A stretch of DNA of 64,000 nt, taken from assembly GCF_949987515.2 (NCBI RefSeq), contig NC_082703.1, positions 10,316,680 to 10,380,679 of the forward strand. Reading direction: 5' to 3'. Made by a program: the position numbers and the translations under genes. The notes beneath the pieces were generated by a model, which searched no databases, was not told where the DNA came from, and saw only the letters and a program-made list of their open reading frames with translations. Below are positions 21,836 to 33,046 of this stretch, in pieces. The DNA comes from Delphinus delphis. Its lineage: Eukaryota > Chordata > Mammalia > Artiodactyla > Delphinidae. Within the stretch, counting starts at the first letter, position 1; every line of letters begins with the position of its first letter.

Positions 21836-24800
21836 GAGGTCTCAAGAAACACAGGCTCTTCTCCAGCTGTTTTGTATCTTTGGGCATGGGACCCTATGCT
21901 GACTCCAGAGCTGTTCCGTCCTCTGTCAGGAGAAACACTTGAATGATGATTGGCTGCCAGGACAATGGTCCCATAGATAGTTAAAAGCCTCATCTATCTT
22001 CCCTGGTGAAGGAGGAGTTACTTTCCATCTACTGCCTGCCCTCTGGGGAAATCACTTTTGCACCACCCCCGTAGTAGCAAGCCATCCAGATTTACAAGGA
22101 GCATAATTTACGAGCTAAGGAATGTCAGCTCCTGGTGTAAATAAGTAATGAGGTTGGGTAGTAAAACAGTCACTGAAGTTCACTACTCTGGAGAATGCTG
22201 CTGATGCTGGGGTCACTGCTTGCAGGACCTGTGCAAGTGGATGGTGGGTAAGGATCCCACACACTCACAGCCCTTCACCCACTCATCACTCCCCGCTTGT
22301 GCAAAATTACAGAAGTAACTGGTGGTCAGAGCTAGAATTACAGGGGAGAAGGGAAAATGAGAAAACAAAACAGATCCAACGTGATGCTGGATCTCTGGGT
22401 AAAAGCCCCTTATCACAGCCCTAACCCTGCCCTCACCTTGCTCTGTTGTGTGGGCAAATCTTGAAACTTCTCCAGGATGCGGGGATTGGGCTAGGTGGTG
22501 GGAAAGAGATCTTCTGAGTCTGATGTCTTATGAAGATAAGATTCAGGGTCTAAGGCCCCCGTCCTAGGGCACTCAGAGAACAAGCACGCAAGTGAGAGGG
22601 CAAAACCCCAGTTTCATTGGAAATATGTGGGGCAGACTAGTAGAGAAAACCTCCTTCACACAGCTGCCCAGCCTTCGCTGGCCTGCGGTTCGAACCTGTG
22701 CTTGCATCACGGAGAAGCCGGTAGAGTTTGTCAGGCTCTCGGACTTCCTAATCCCAGTAGCAGCCTGCTCAAGGGTTTGGCTTCATTCTCCCATTGCTCC
22801 CTTTCCAATATTGAAATGCAATTAGTTTACATTTGGTTGATTATTGAGCCGCTATTTTAAAATCGTGATTAAAAAAACTCATCACATCTGGCTAAGCCAA
22901 GTTGCAAGTTTTCCCACTGTTCATTTACGCCTCTTACTGGTGCTCTGAGAAGTCAGACTCACCTCCCACCTGTAATGCAACCCCTGACATGAGAGGAAGG
23001 AAGGCATTGCGGTCCCTGAACATTTGGGACCCGTTATAACCAGATGACTTCCAGAGGATTCGCTCTATCAGAGCAGCTCTATGCATGATTCTAATGTGCC
23101 GCAAAAAATGCTGTTTTCCATGGTCGTTTCCGGGTTAGGATAAGTTGACGGTTGAACACTTTTCTTTCTTGTCTGCCAAGTGGCAGAGAGGTGAAATCAT
23201 CACTAAGGCTCACTGCCTTAGGGCTCAGAAAATATCAAAATTTCACCCCTACTGAAAGGCGAGCTTTTTACAGATTCACAGGAACTTAATAACCTACTGG
23301 ACTGCAGAAGGGAAAAGAAGATCAGATCTCAAATATCGTGGAGCAGAGCAAAAGGCAAAATGAGCAACTGCCTGATAAGTGCTCTTGAAAATGCTCAAAT
23401 AAAAGCTAAATGGTATGAAAACAGCAGCTAAGCCCTGTATCAATTCCATGGTCCAAAATTACAAAGGTTCTGGAGAAAGAGGCTCCCACAAAAGCCATCC
23501 TATCCAGGTGAGGGGAAGCAGAGAAACAGGGTCTCCAGGCCCGCAGTAGTCATTGAAATGGTCTAATTAAAGAAAACAATTAGGAGGTTGGCTTCCGTCC
23601 TGCAAGTGATTCCCCCACTGATGAAATCCGAAGGAATGGCACGGCTCCAAAATTGCTCAAGTGACTTCTTGTATAACTCAGCCATTGAAATCCTCATGAA
23701 GTGTTAAATTTAAATGTGTGTAAAGATTATTACCAAAAAGCCCCAACACATCAGGGGAAAAGTGTGAATATGTATACACAGAGCCACACATAGAGGTCAA
23801 GAGGGAAATAGATTCAGGGATATTTAGAGATTTAGCTTTTAGCAAAAGTCATTTTTCTCCCTCCAGTAAAGCCTGTGAGCTTTTAATAGCCACTTTCCTT
23901 GATTGCCTTCTAAAACGCTGTCTGCTGCCCAGTGGCCCGATCTGAACACACAGACTGGAGGTCTTGAAGCAGAAGGGGGTCTGAGAGGCTCCCCATATCA
24001 GAATTCTGAAAGCTTGCCCAGACTGAGTCGACCATGTTGCTCTCCTAAATTATGTAATAAGATAAAGTCTCGAGCTTTGATTTCAAGAATCATTCTTTTT
24101 CCTTTTGAATATTTTTATATTCTGAGTAGTGAGAAGTTGGAAGAATGCCCTCCTCAGAGTTCCTTATACGTTTCTGAAAATATTATGATGACCTTGCAAT
24201 TAAAATATTTTAGAAATACCATGAGATTGCTTAGAGAGTGAATTACTACAATAATTTATTATCTTGAGAGCTAAGGATACTAACTTGCTCTTTATTTTCT
24301 TATTAGTATTTTGGAGGGGGGGTGGGAGGGGTAGAAACTATTGACCCTTTGACAGCTTTTTTCTTAACAGTTCTGTGGTTGAACTAGATCCCATAGTTTG
24401 GCACTGATTTTAATAGTAGAGAAACCCTGGCATACTGTTTAATACAAAAATCAACTAGTAGGCAGAGGACCTACCCAAGATCGAAGACACAGATGAGTGA
24501 ACACAGGTGCCCAATACCTCTTCCCTTAGCTCCTCCCCAAGGCACACCACTTACCTGGTTATTGACCAGTTGAGAGGCCTGGATCTATGGACTTGCTGCC
24601 ATTTGTACCATTTAGCCTGCCCGTCAGCTTCCAGCCACTCCCGTCAGCACGCAGGAGTGCATCCTGTATCAAATAAGAGCTTTCTTGATGTGCCACTATT
24701 ATATACTAACCCTGCTTTACTTTTTACCAAGACATTGGGTCTAAAGATATCCCTATCCAGTGGGTTGGGCCACACCAACCACTGTGGTGACTTGATAATA

Positions 24801-25077
24801 ATGGTCTTTGAAGAGTGCACTATTCTTCCTTTTGAAAAACTTGCCGATATTGATTTCCCATAACCACTTGCATCATAGAAATAGCTAACAGTTCTGAAAA
24901 GGAAGTCAGTGTCCTGGTCTACATCTTAAATGCCACATTTACTGAATAGCTGGCACTTGAGTAGGTGTTGAGTTTCCTTCCAAAGTATACTGAAGACACA
25001 GACCTTACCTTGAGTAGACTTTGGAAGAGGAGAATCACCAAAACCTTAATAAGAACCCAACATTGCAAACAAATGGG
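21836..25077. other. transposon-poor single-copy region
   Basis: In about 3.2 kb I recognise no transposable element and no gene. Homeodomain- and forkhead-like cores cluster at 22815-22880 (CAATTAG at 22819-22825, GTTTAC at 22825-22830) and a TAATTA lies at 23564-23569. A G-rich tract at 24313-24331 could fold as a G-quadruplex. Frames of 112-118 codons at 23903-24241 and 24507-24863 have no features. Confidence 0.5.
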
Positions 25078-25320
25078 CCCACTTTTATTGAGCACATAGT
25101 ATGTGCCAGGCACTGAGTGAAGCACTTTACATATATTATTTCTAGTTTCCCCAGAGATTCTTCACAACACGTTATAAGGGCCACTTGATAGATGAGACAA
25201 GTTGCATTCTAAGAGATTGCGACTTCTCAAATACCACACAGAAAATATCATGGTTAGGATTAGAGCTAGGAATATTTCATCCAAAGCTGATATATACTCC
25301 ACTATACCACATTGCCTCTC
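25078..25320 (-). repeat. MIR SINE, antisense
   Basis: 'tattgagcacatagtatgtg', 'ccaggcactgagtgaagcac', then 'atagatgagacaagttgcat' and 'ataccacattgcc' at the far end give a nearly complete reversed MIR. The central core is degraded. Confidence 0.8.
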
Positions 25321-25838
25321 CACAGAGTTCACAATTCACTTTCCTACCTGTCCTTTTGAAAAGAATCAAATAGTATAATAAAAATACGTTTAAAATCTTT
25401 ATAAAAGTATTCTATGTAGTATATATATATCGAGTCATCACATTATGCACTTTGAGTATATTACAATTTTATTTACCAATTATACCTGAATAAAGCTGGA
25501 AAAGAAAGTTGAAAATAGTGTGTCAGCCGAATCTATTATATATTCATTAACCTCCAATATCTGAGTTTCAGTTGTGGACCCTCAAGCATTGAAGACTCTG
25601 AGTTATCCCCAACTGATGGTCAGTTACGCAGTGTTAAATCTTTCCCATTTAGGGCCAAGGCTCTTTTGTCCTTCTTACTGCCAATGGGCAGGAAAGTGAG
25701 ATACATCTTCCTGAAACTTTAGAGAATGCGTTGATGGAGATGTGTCCCCGGTATTCTAGATTCCTATTTTGGAACTTAGAACATGAAATAAGCTTTATTA
25801 AATTATTGAGTGGCTAGTCAAATGTAGGCTGAAAGTAA
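25321..25838. other. unassigned AT-rich sequence
   Basis: No gene or repeat is recognised; a short (TA)n run lies near 25420-25430. Confidence 0.45.
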
Positions 25839-25945
25839 GGTGGCCAACCGTCCCGGGCTGCCAGGGACTCAGGGCTTTCCCAGGAGGCAGGACTTTCTGA
25901 GTTAAAACCAGTAAAGTCTCAGGCAAACCAGAACAAGTTGATCAC
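25839..25945. repeat. small palindromic transposon-like relic
   Basis: The ends form an imperfect inverted repeat of about 24 bp: 'ggtggccaaccgtcccgggc' on the left and, reading toward the right edge, 'ggcaaaccagaacaagttga' then 'tcac'. The centre holds 'actttctgagttaaaaccag'. This matches a widespread ancient mammalian element with 'ggttggtcacc' termini, probably a non-autonomous DNA transposon. The exact family is not recalled. Confidence 0.5.
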
Positions 25946-26842
25946 TCCTGCTGAAATATGCATGACTTCATGGAATTCTGTACCTAGACGGGACCCTTTG
26001 AGTTTAGCTAGTCCAATAAACACTGTTGTGATGAAAGTCTATACAGAGATTAACTTACAGTGCAGTTTAAACATAAACAGAATTAACAGCATCTCACCAT
26101 GAAAGTACTAGACATATTTTATATTTATAAAATGCTATGCAGTTTATATACTCTTATTAAAAACTGTTCTCTATTTTTCTGAATTCCACCTGCCCTTTGG
26201 GGACTTTGGGATTAGACCACCTCTCCTGGTGGACCCCGCACTTACAAGTAGTAAAATGAGTGCTAAGACAAAGTTTGGCAAAGAGAGGACCTGAATTGAT
26301 CTCAGAGACTTTCCTGGCTCCCGCATAGCATGGAAATCATCTGGAAACTCCCATCTGCTCTGTGAAGGGATGTGGAAAGTAGCTGATAATACTATCTTAG
26401 GAGTGGGGCATGCATCCCTATAGTAAGGAGGAGGGTGAGATGTTATTGCTAAGGAATAGGTGTCAGATGGCAACGTTAAGCAGACCTCAAGGTTATATAA
26501 CACTTCTGAGGGAAGAAATCAGGAGCGGGGCTCCAAGCAGTTGAGAGAAAACAGGCCCCCTGTTTATCAGCAGCAGACAACAGATGCCAGCAGCCTGAGA
26601 TGAGATGCTTGGGCGGGCCCACCATCCTCCAGAGACTGACTATCACCTACAGAGAGAGCAAGACCCTACAGCCCCACAATAGACTAAAGATACCAGGGTC
26701 CTTCTCCATCCTCCCGAGGGCACAAGACCCCCCTTGCCCATACATCAAGACTCACCTTGGGAAGGACGAAGATGGAAGGCTCAACTCTGAAAACTTGAAC
26801 ATTAACCTGAAGGCAATCACTACGAACTGAAAGGAAATCGTT
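25946..26842. other. unassigned single-copy sequence
   Basis: No gene or repeat is recognised. The stretch 26520-26830 looks somewhat LTR-like in base use, but no diagnostic end was found. Confidence 0.4.
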
Positions 26843-26966
26843 TATTTATTTATTTAGGCCATGCTGTGCTGGCATGCGGGACCTTAGCTCCCCTACCAGG
26901 GATCAAACCTGCACCCCCTGCAGTGGAAGCACTGAGTCTTAACCACTGGACCACCAGGGAATTCCC
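26843..26966 (-). mobile_element. short, older tRNA-derived SINE
   Basis: It is a 124-bp element in reverse with a TTTA-rich tail, 'accagggatcaaacctgcac' (a B-box-like region in reverse) and the end 'ccaccagggaattccc'. The perfect duplication 'aggaaatcgtt' is at 26832-26842 and 26967-26977. It lacks the middle repeats of the long form. Confidence 0.88.
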
Positions 26967-26977
26967 AGGAAATCGTT

Positions 26978-27225
26978 GGAAAAAGAAGACACTGAGATAT
27001 TGTCCACTGACAGAGTTAAGTTCCTCAACTATCCCGTAGGAAGGGAGCTTGTAAGGAAGAAGATGTAATAATAAAGAAATAAGCAAACAGATAAAGGAAT
27101 GAATGAATGAATAGAAAATTTTTTTTGATTTTTGCACATCTAAGTAGTGGTGAGAAATTTTGCCTACTTGCTACAGAGTAATTCATTAGAGGATTTGGAA
27201 ATTATAGAAAAGTATAATAAAAGTT
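26978..27225. other. unassigned AT-rich sequence
   Basis: A (GAAT)n run lies near 27097-27112. Nothing else is recognised. Confidence 0.4.
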
Positions 27226-27841
27226 TAATAATTGTATTGTGATAAATATTTTGGATAAATATATAGATAGATAGGGATAAATAGAATTATAATGTATATG
27301 TAATTAAGCTCTATATCCAATTCTGTATCTTGACTTTCACATATTATATTATGATCATGCAACCACGTCACATGTTCTTTAATAATTGTTAACAGTTTCA
27401 TGATAGTCATCTGGAGGGACCATGATTCTTTTAGCCATTTTATTATTGCTGACCATTAGTTTATTTACCCTCACTGTTATAAACTATGCTGTAATGAACT
27501 TGATATGTAGATCTTTTCCATATATTTGACCATACGTAGCTTTAATTCTTCAAACTAAAATCATTGAATAAAAGGATATGAACTGATTTTAATCTGTTGA
27601 TAGGTTTGGCCATGTATTTCCTGCAAGTCTATATCAATTTCTCTGTCAGCAGTATTGTATGAGTGCTTTTGTCAAGGCGCCATTGTTACCAATTCTAAAA
27701 TCACTTGATAGGAGAAAGATAAGTATCTAATTTTTGTTTTAATTTGGATTGTTCACTGAGTATTGAGGTTGAATATTTTATTGTTAGCAACTTGCGATAT
27801 GTGAAATCTTTTTTCTACATTTTTTGAGTATTGTCTTTTTT

Positions 27842-28043
27842 TTTTTTTTTTGCGGTACACGGGCCTCTCACTGTTGTGGCCTCTCCCGTTCTGGAGCACA
27901 GGCTCTGGACGCACAGGTTCAGCGGCCACGGCTCACGGGCCCAGCCGCTCCGCGGCATGTGGGATCTTCCCGGACCGGGGCACGAACCCGTGTCCCCTGC
28001 ATCGGCAGGTGGACTCTCAACCACTGCGCCACCAGGGAAGCCC
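27842..28043 (-). mobile_element. CHR-type SINE (short form)
   Basis: A full-length short copy in reverse with a perfect 16-bp duplication, 'gagtattgtctttttt', at 27826-27841 and 28044-28059. It is very close to the other short copies, so it is young. It sits in old L1 sequence. Confidence 0.95.
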
Positions 28044-28225
28044 GAGTATTGTCTTTTTTATTTGAATAACCTCATTATAAAAGTATATCAACTGTCCTAC
28101 TAATTGCATATATTTTTTACATTTTCTTTCCCAGTTTTCGACATGCCCATTTTTATTTCCACATGGTCAAATCTCATCCATTGCCTTTTGCTAAGAAAAA
28201 TCTTTGTTCTAAAATAACATAAATA

Positions 28226-28548
28226 GGGCTTCCCTGGTGGCTCAGTGGTTAAGAATCCGCCTGCCAATGCAGGGCACACAGGTTCTAGCCCTGGTCTGGG
28301 AAGATCCCACATGCCAAGGAGCAACTAAGCCTGTGTGCTACAACTACTGAGCCTCCGCTCTAGAGTCTGTGAGCCACAACTACTGAGCCTGCGAGCCATA
28401 ACTACTGAAGCCTGTGCACCTAGAGCCCGTGCCTTGCAACAACAGAAGCCACCGCAATGAGAAGCTTGCTTGACGCGACTAGAGAAAGCCCGCGCACAGC
28501 AATGAAGACCCAACACAGCCAAAAATAAAAAAATTATTTTAAAAAATA
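28226..28548 (+). mobile_element. CHR-type SINE (long form), sense
   Basis: It starts 'gggcttccctggtggctcag', has a B-box-like 'ggttctagcc', carries repeated 'caactactgagcctg' units and ends in an A-rich tail. The 13-bp duplication 'aataacataaata' is perfect at 28213-28225 and 28549-28561. It is one of three SINEs here reading on the plus strand. Confidence 0.93.
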
Positions 28549-28615
28549 AATAACATAAATAAATGTTCTTCTACATTTTCATGTATAACTTTTCAATCTA
28601 TCTAGAATATTTTTT

Positions 28616-29196
28616 AAGTTATTTATTCTATTTTATTTATTTTTAGCTGCGTTTGGTCTTTGTTGCTGCACGCCAGCTTTCTCTATTTGCGGCGAGAGGG
28701 GGCTGATCTTTGTTTGTTTGTTTGTTTGTTTGTTTTTGCGGTACGCGGACCTCTCACTGTTGTGGCCTTTCCCATTGCGGAGCACAGGCTCCAGATGCGC
28801 AGGCCCAGCGGCCATGGCTCACGGGCCCAGCCGCTCCGCGGCATGTGGGATCTTCCCAGACCGGGGCACGAACCCGCATCCCCTGCATCGGCAGGCTGAC
28901 TCTCAACCACTGCGCCACCAGGGAAGCCCGGGGGCTGATCTTTGATGTGGTGCGCAGGCTTCTCATTGCGGTGGCTTCTCTTGTTGCGGAGCACAGGCTC
29001 TAGGTGTGCAGGCTTCAGTAGCTGTGACACGCGGGCTCAGTAGTTGTGGCTTGTGGGCTCTAGAGCACAGGCTCAGTAGTTGTGGCACATGGGCCTAGTT
29101 GCTCCACGGCATGTGGGATCTTCCCGGACCAGGGCTCGAACCCATGTCCCCTGTGTTGGTAGGCAGATTCTTCACCACTGTGCCACCAGGGAAGCC
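28616..29196 (-). mobile_element. CHR-type SINE (long form) hosting a nested SINE
   Basis: The left part (28616-28712: 'agctgcgtttggtctttgtt', 'tgctgcacgccagctttctc') and right part (28930-29196: repeats of 'cagtagttgtggc', then 'gccaccagggaagccc') make one long SINE of about 350 bp once the insert is set aside. Its own duplication is imperfect: 'ctagaatatttttt' at 28602-28615 and 'ctagaatcttttct' at 29197-29210. Element 28713-28929 interrupts it. Confidence 0.92.
28713..28929 (-). mobile_element. CHR-type SINE (short form), nested
   Basis: A full-length short copy in reverse with a (TTTG)n tail instead of pure T. It is flanked by the perfect 15-bp duplication 'gggggctgatctttg' at 28698-28712 and 28930-28944. 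That 15-mer belongs to the long SINE, which proves insertion after the long copy was in place. Confidence 0.96.
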
Positions 29197-29210
29197 CTAG
29201 AATCTTTTCT

Positions 29211-29356
29211 TTTTTAAAAAACGTATTTATTTATTTATTTGGCTGCACTGGGTCTTAGTTGCAGCATGTGGGATCTGGTTCCTTAACCAGGGATTGGACC
29301 CAGGCTCACTACATTGGGAGTGTGGAGTCTTAACCACTGGACCACCAGGAAAGTCA
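29211..29356 (-). mobile_element. short, older tRNA-derived SINE
   Basis: A TTTA-rich tail, 'ggctgcactgggtcttagtt', 'accagggattggacccaggc' and the end 'ggaccaccaggaaagtc' mark the same short older type as at 26843. The flanks 'tagaatcttttct' (29198-29210) and 'tagaaccttttct' (29358-29370) differ at one base. Confidence 0.85.
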
Positions 29357-29879
29357 GTAGAACCTTTTCTTAACATAATGAAGTTGTAGTTTTTTCTACT
29401 TGGTTAATTAGTTGAGCTGGCAGCACTTACTTCCCTCACACCCAGTAATCTGAGGTGACTTCTTTATCAGGTGATAAACCTGTGTACATAGAAATTGTTT
29501 CTATGCTCTTTTGTTCTAATCCATTGACCCATCTGATGATTTTTGTTCTAGAAGGGTATTATTTTAATTATTATAATTTTATAAAATTATAGTTTACTTA
29601 ATTGTATAATTTTATAGCTTGTATTTGCTTTTCTTTTTCAAAACTTTCTTGGATATTTATGCCATTTTATTATTATATTTTTTGCCAAATTTCAGGGGAA
29701 AAAAATAAACCTCAGGATTTCCATTAAAAATTAACCTGGGAAAAAAATTTTAAGTATTTAAATTTACCAGATAAGAACATGTTTTGCCTCTCCATTAACT
29801 CAATTCTCCTTTTATTTCCGTCAATAAAATTTTTAAGATATTTTTATTTTTGTTTGTTAGATTCCACCTACATTCTTTT

Positions 29880-30085
29880 TTTTTTTTTTTTTTTGCGGTA
29901 TGCCGGCCTCTCACTGTTGTGGCCTCTCCCGTTGCCGAGCACAGGCTCCGGTCGCGCAGGCTCAGCGGCCGTGGCTCACGGGCCCAGCCGCTCCGCGGCA
30001 TGTGGGATCTTCCCGGACCGGGGCACGAACCCGCGTCCCCTGCATCGGCAGGTGGACTCTCAACCACTGCGCCACCAGGGAAGCC
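29880..30085 (-). mobile_element. CHR-type SINE (short form)
   Basis: Full-length short copy in reverse, from poly(T) to 'gccaccagggaagccc', with a perfect 13-bp duplication, 'cctacattctttt', at 29867-29879 and 30086-30098. A long chance frame (186 codons, 29779-30339) passes through it. Confidence 0.95.
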
Positions 30086-30574
30086 CCTACATTCTTTTAA
30101 AGTTGATTCTAGTTAATATTTTTGGCAACTTTTGTAAGAATGAGAACTTAAAAATAATTATTACTGGATATATCTGTTATACAGAAAATACTTTTACAAA
30201 GTCCTTAACTTTATATGCCAGACTTTCAGAATTCTTCTTATCAGCACTAAGGGTTTTAGGCAAATTTTTGAGATTCTGCTTTGTATTTTCAAAATGTTTC
30301 TGCTATAATTACCGTTTGGTTTTCTTGTTCTATAACTGATGCAAGGTTTTTCTACCAGTTGAATTAATTACGACAAGGTTGTTGATGCTAAAATGTGTGT
30401 TAAATATTGAGATTTTAACTTCATATGACACATACATAATAAAAAAGACAACACTTTCTTATACCAACAAGTAAGCAAGCATTATTGTTTCAAGGGTAAT
30501 AGTTCTATGATTATTCATTGAATTTCAAGTAGACCGTGTAAAATAATAAAACAGAAACCTCCATTAAATAGAGT

Positions 30575-30882
30575 TGGGAGACCAGAAGGGGGAGCTCTCA
30601 CCCCCCCCGTGAAGTTAGCAGAACCCAATGGGAAGAAGAAAGACTCCTCTTCTTTCCTGGCAAGAACTCAGCCAATGAAAAACCACCGATTCTCAGCTTA
30701 CTAGAGCCCTCCCAACTAACTTTTTCTATGAAACTGTTCTCCTTCCCTTGCCCTGCGGGGGATTTGCACATGGTGCGCCATGATTGCAGACCCCAAATTG
30801 CATTTCTCTGCTGATCCCAAATAAACCATTTTTACTGGACTAAAATCTGGCAGTCTGTTATTTCTGGTCAGTAATTCTCACA
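30575..30882 (+). mobile_element. solo retroviral LTR
   Basis: About 310 bp beginning TGGGAG and ending TTCTCACA. A polyadenylation signal, 'cccaaataaaccatttttac', lies about 60 bp before the end, and is followed by 'tctggtcagtaattctca', the U5-like end of gammaretroviral-type LTRs. A C run occurs near 30601-30608. No internal viral sequence adjoins it. The class is inferred from layout. Confidence 0.6.
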
Positions 30883-31784
30883 GCAGAGCTTCTTGCAAAT
30901 AAACTGGTCATGCTTCAGTATCCAAATGAAAAGATACGGAATAAATAAAAATCTAGAAAGGACCTTCACCCTCATTATAAGAGGTGTTTTAGACTGCAGT
31001 TCAGCCAACATAGTTATTCATTTAACAGATTTTTTCTTTAACCCTCTGACCTCTTTCATCCATTTCTTCCACTCCCCCCCACCCCTCTACCTCTGGCAAA
31101 GTTGCTGTTATTATTGAAATTTGTATATTATTCATATTGCCTTTCCAGAAAGCGTTATAAATTTGCATGTAAAAATTATATATATATTTGTTGAATTTAT
31201 AATAATTATTTAGACTTCATTCTTTAAGTTTTGCTTCTTTTAAACTTTTCTAGGAATTGATGGTATAGTTCAATAATAGTGCCGAAGATAATAATGTGAA
31301 ATTTAGGGTAAACAATGAAATTTTTGTATATAGTTTATAATGAATTATACCAAGTATTCTCTTCCTATGGAGGTGGGAGAAGGAAAGAGTAAATGTTTGC
31401 TGAATAATAATATAATTTACCACAGTCCACCCTTTTGGTCTCAAATATTGATGGATCTTCTCTTTGCATTCAAAATAAACTCTTAGCCTTCTTGAGGAGA
31501 ACACCCCAAAACACCCCAAGCCCAGGATCCTGTGCTAGCATCTATAGTAGGTCCAGATATGGTTCCTCTTGATCCAGACACCTGTGAGCTAAAAAGAAAA
31601 GTTATTTATAGTCTCTTTTGACCACACACACACACACACACCCCATATAAAGGTCAGATGAGACCAGAATGACAGCAATAAACAATCCCATTTGGAAAGG
31701 TGAAAAATGGGAGACACATAGCAGTCACTGGCCCAAAACAATTTTGAATTCCCATCGGGCAAATGTTCCTTATGAAAATGCTTC
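30883..31784. other. unassigned AT-rich sequence with CA repeat
   Basis: A (CA)n microsatellite of about ten units lies at 31622-31641. No gene or transposon is recognised. Confidence 0.5.
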
Positions 31785-32138
31785 ATAAGAAGCAACCCCA
31801 AATCTCAGAGGTTTACAACCAACGTATTTCTCCAAATTCTGACCTGGTTTGCAGGTCAGCTATGTCAACTTTCTCCATGCAATAAATCTGGTTCAGAACT
31901 ACCTCACGTGTCTGCTTACTCAAAGTCCCAGGGTGAAAGAACAGCTACTATCTAGGGCGTATTGCTTCATCATCGTGACCAGAAGTGCAAGCAGATTTGT
32001 AGAAATGTACATACTGTTACATCTGTCCACGTTTCATTAACCAAGTCATGTGTTCAAGCCCAAAGCTATTATTATACTCCTCCCATGGTGGGAGGAGGGG
32101 GAGAGAATATTTGCTAAACAAGAATAGAATCTACCACA
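31785..32138. repeat. ancient LTR-like interspersed repeat
   Basis: 'ccaaatctcagaggtttaca', 'gggtgaaagaacagctacta', 'tctagggcgtattgcttcat' and, near the end, 'tactcctcccatggtgggag' and 'agaatctaccaca' match in order a common old mammalian LTR-like repeat ending TACCACA. The family name is not certain. Confidence 0.5.
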
Positions 32139-33033
32139 GAAGATGAGATATGTTTTAGAGAATATTTCCTCTTCCAAAGGAGCCCAGTGAAAGCAGTCTT
32201 TCCTAATATTGGAAGATCCCAGTGAGTAGTTCAATGTTCTTCATGTAAATTATTCTGTAAGCGCAAGAAGTAAGTTATACTTACCTATTAGAAAAACATA
32301 AAGGGAAAGTACAAAGCAGTACATAAATTTCACTTTGTATAGAAAGCTGAATAACAGACAGAGAATTGGAAATCAGTTTGAATTAGCAAGAAAAAAAGGC
32401 AAAGAGACATAATGATACAGATGAATTTCACATAAATCTGGGCAAATCCAATTAGGTAGTTCACAGTTCTTCCTCTACCTATGCTGCGTTAATGGAAAAA
32501 ATAGATAATTCCAGGAAACTGGACTAGGTTTATTTGAGAGGCCAATGTTTGGGTGTGCACAGAAGGATTTGAGCAGAAAAATTCTGCAGGAAGAATTAAT
32601 GAAGTTATAAAAAGACAGATCCCATAGGTAGGGAAGTTACATGTCTGTCTCAGAAGAGTCTGTCTTTCTGGATAAAGTTGTCACAATATTTCTGAGCAAC
32701 CAAGTACTGGGGTTAGCATCAGAATCTTAACTAAGTTAAAACTATACATTAATCAGGGCTTGTGACAAATCTCCAAGAGCCTTAGGACAGAGCAGAGTGT
32801 AAGGGACTAAAACAAGTTCATTTTGCCACCTCTTCAGAAGATGGAGACGCGGACAGGGCTTGCCCGAGCATGAGTGTACAGATACGAGATTCTGAGAGTC
32901 ATATTCTTGGGCATTACAAATTACAGCATCATATCAGTGCACCCACAAAACACAAATGCTCAGCCCTTGTGGGTATACAGATGCTACTATCATGTTACAA
33001 TATCAGATTTTGTATACTTTCTGAGTTGGTCCA
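32139..33033. other. unassigned single-copy sequence
   Basis: No gene or repeat is recognised. Confidence 0.45.
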
Positions 33034-33046
33034 TTCTTTATCGTTT

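Larger units (their letters stand above)
27226..30340 (-). repeat. old L1 (L1M) ORF2/3' remnant, antisense
   Basis: Between the SINEs the host sequence reads as an old L1 in reverse: 'ctgttataaactatgctgta' and 'aatgaacttgatatg', then 'attttcatgtataacttttc', then 'tgttctaatccattgaccca' and 'tctgatgatttttgttc', then 'tttcaaaactttcttggata'. The order agrees with the end of ORF2 read backwards. Five SINEs (one nested) and one short older SINE break it up. Outer limits are approximate and no frame is intact. Confidence 0.65.

Noticed and set aside
29779..30339. 186-codon plus-strand open frame
   Set aside because: It runs through the SINE at 29880-30085 and old L1 on each side. The protein is the translation of repeats, with the SINE-derived 'HGPSRSAACGIFPDRGTN' seen in many other frames.
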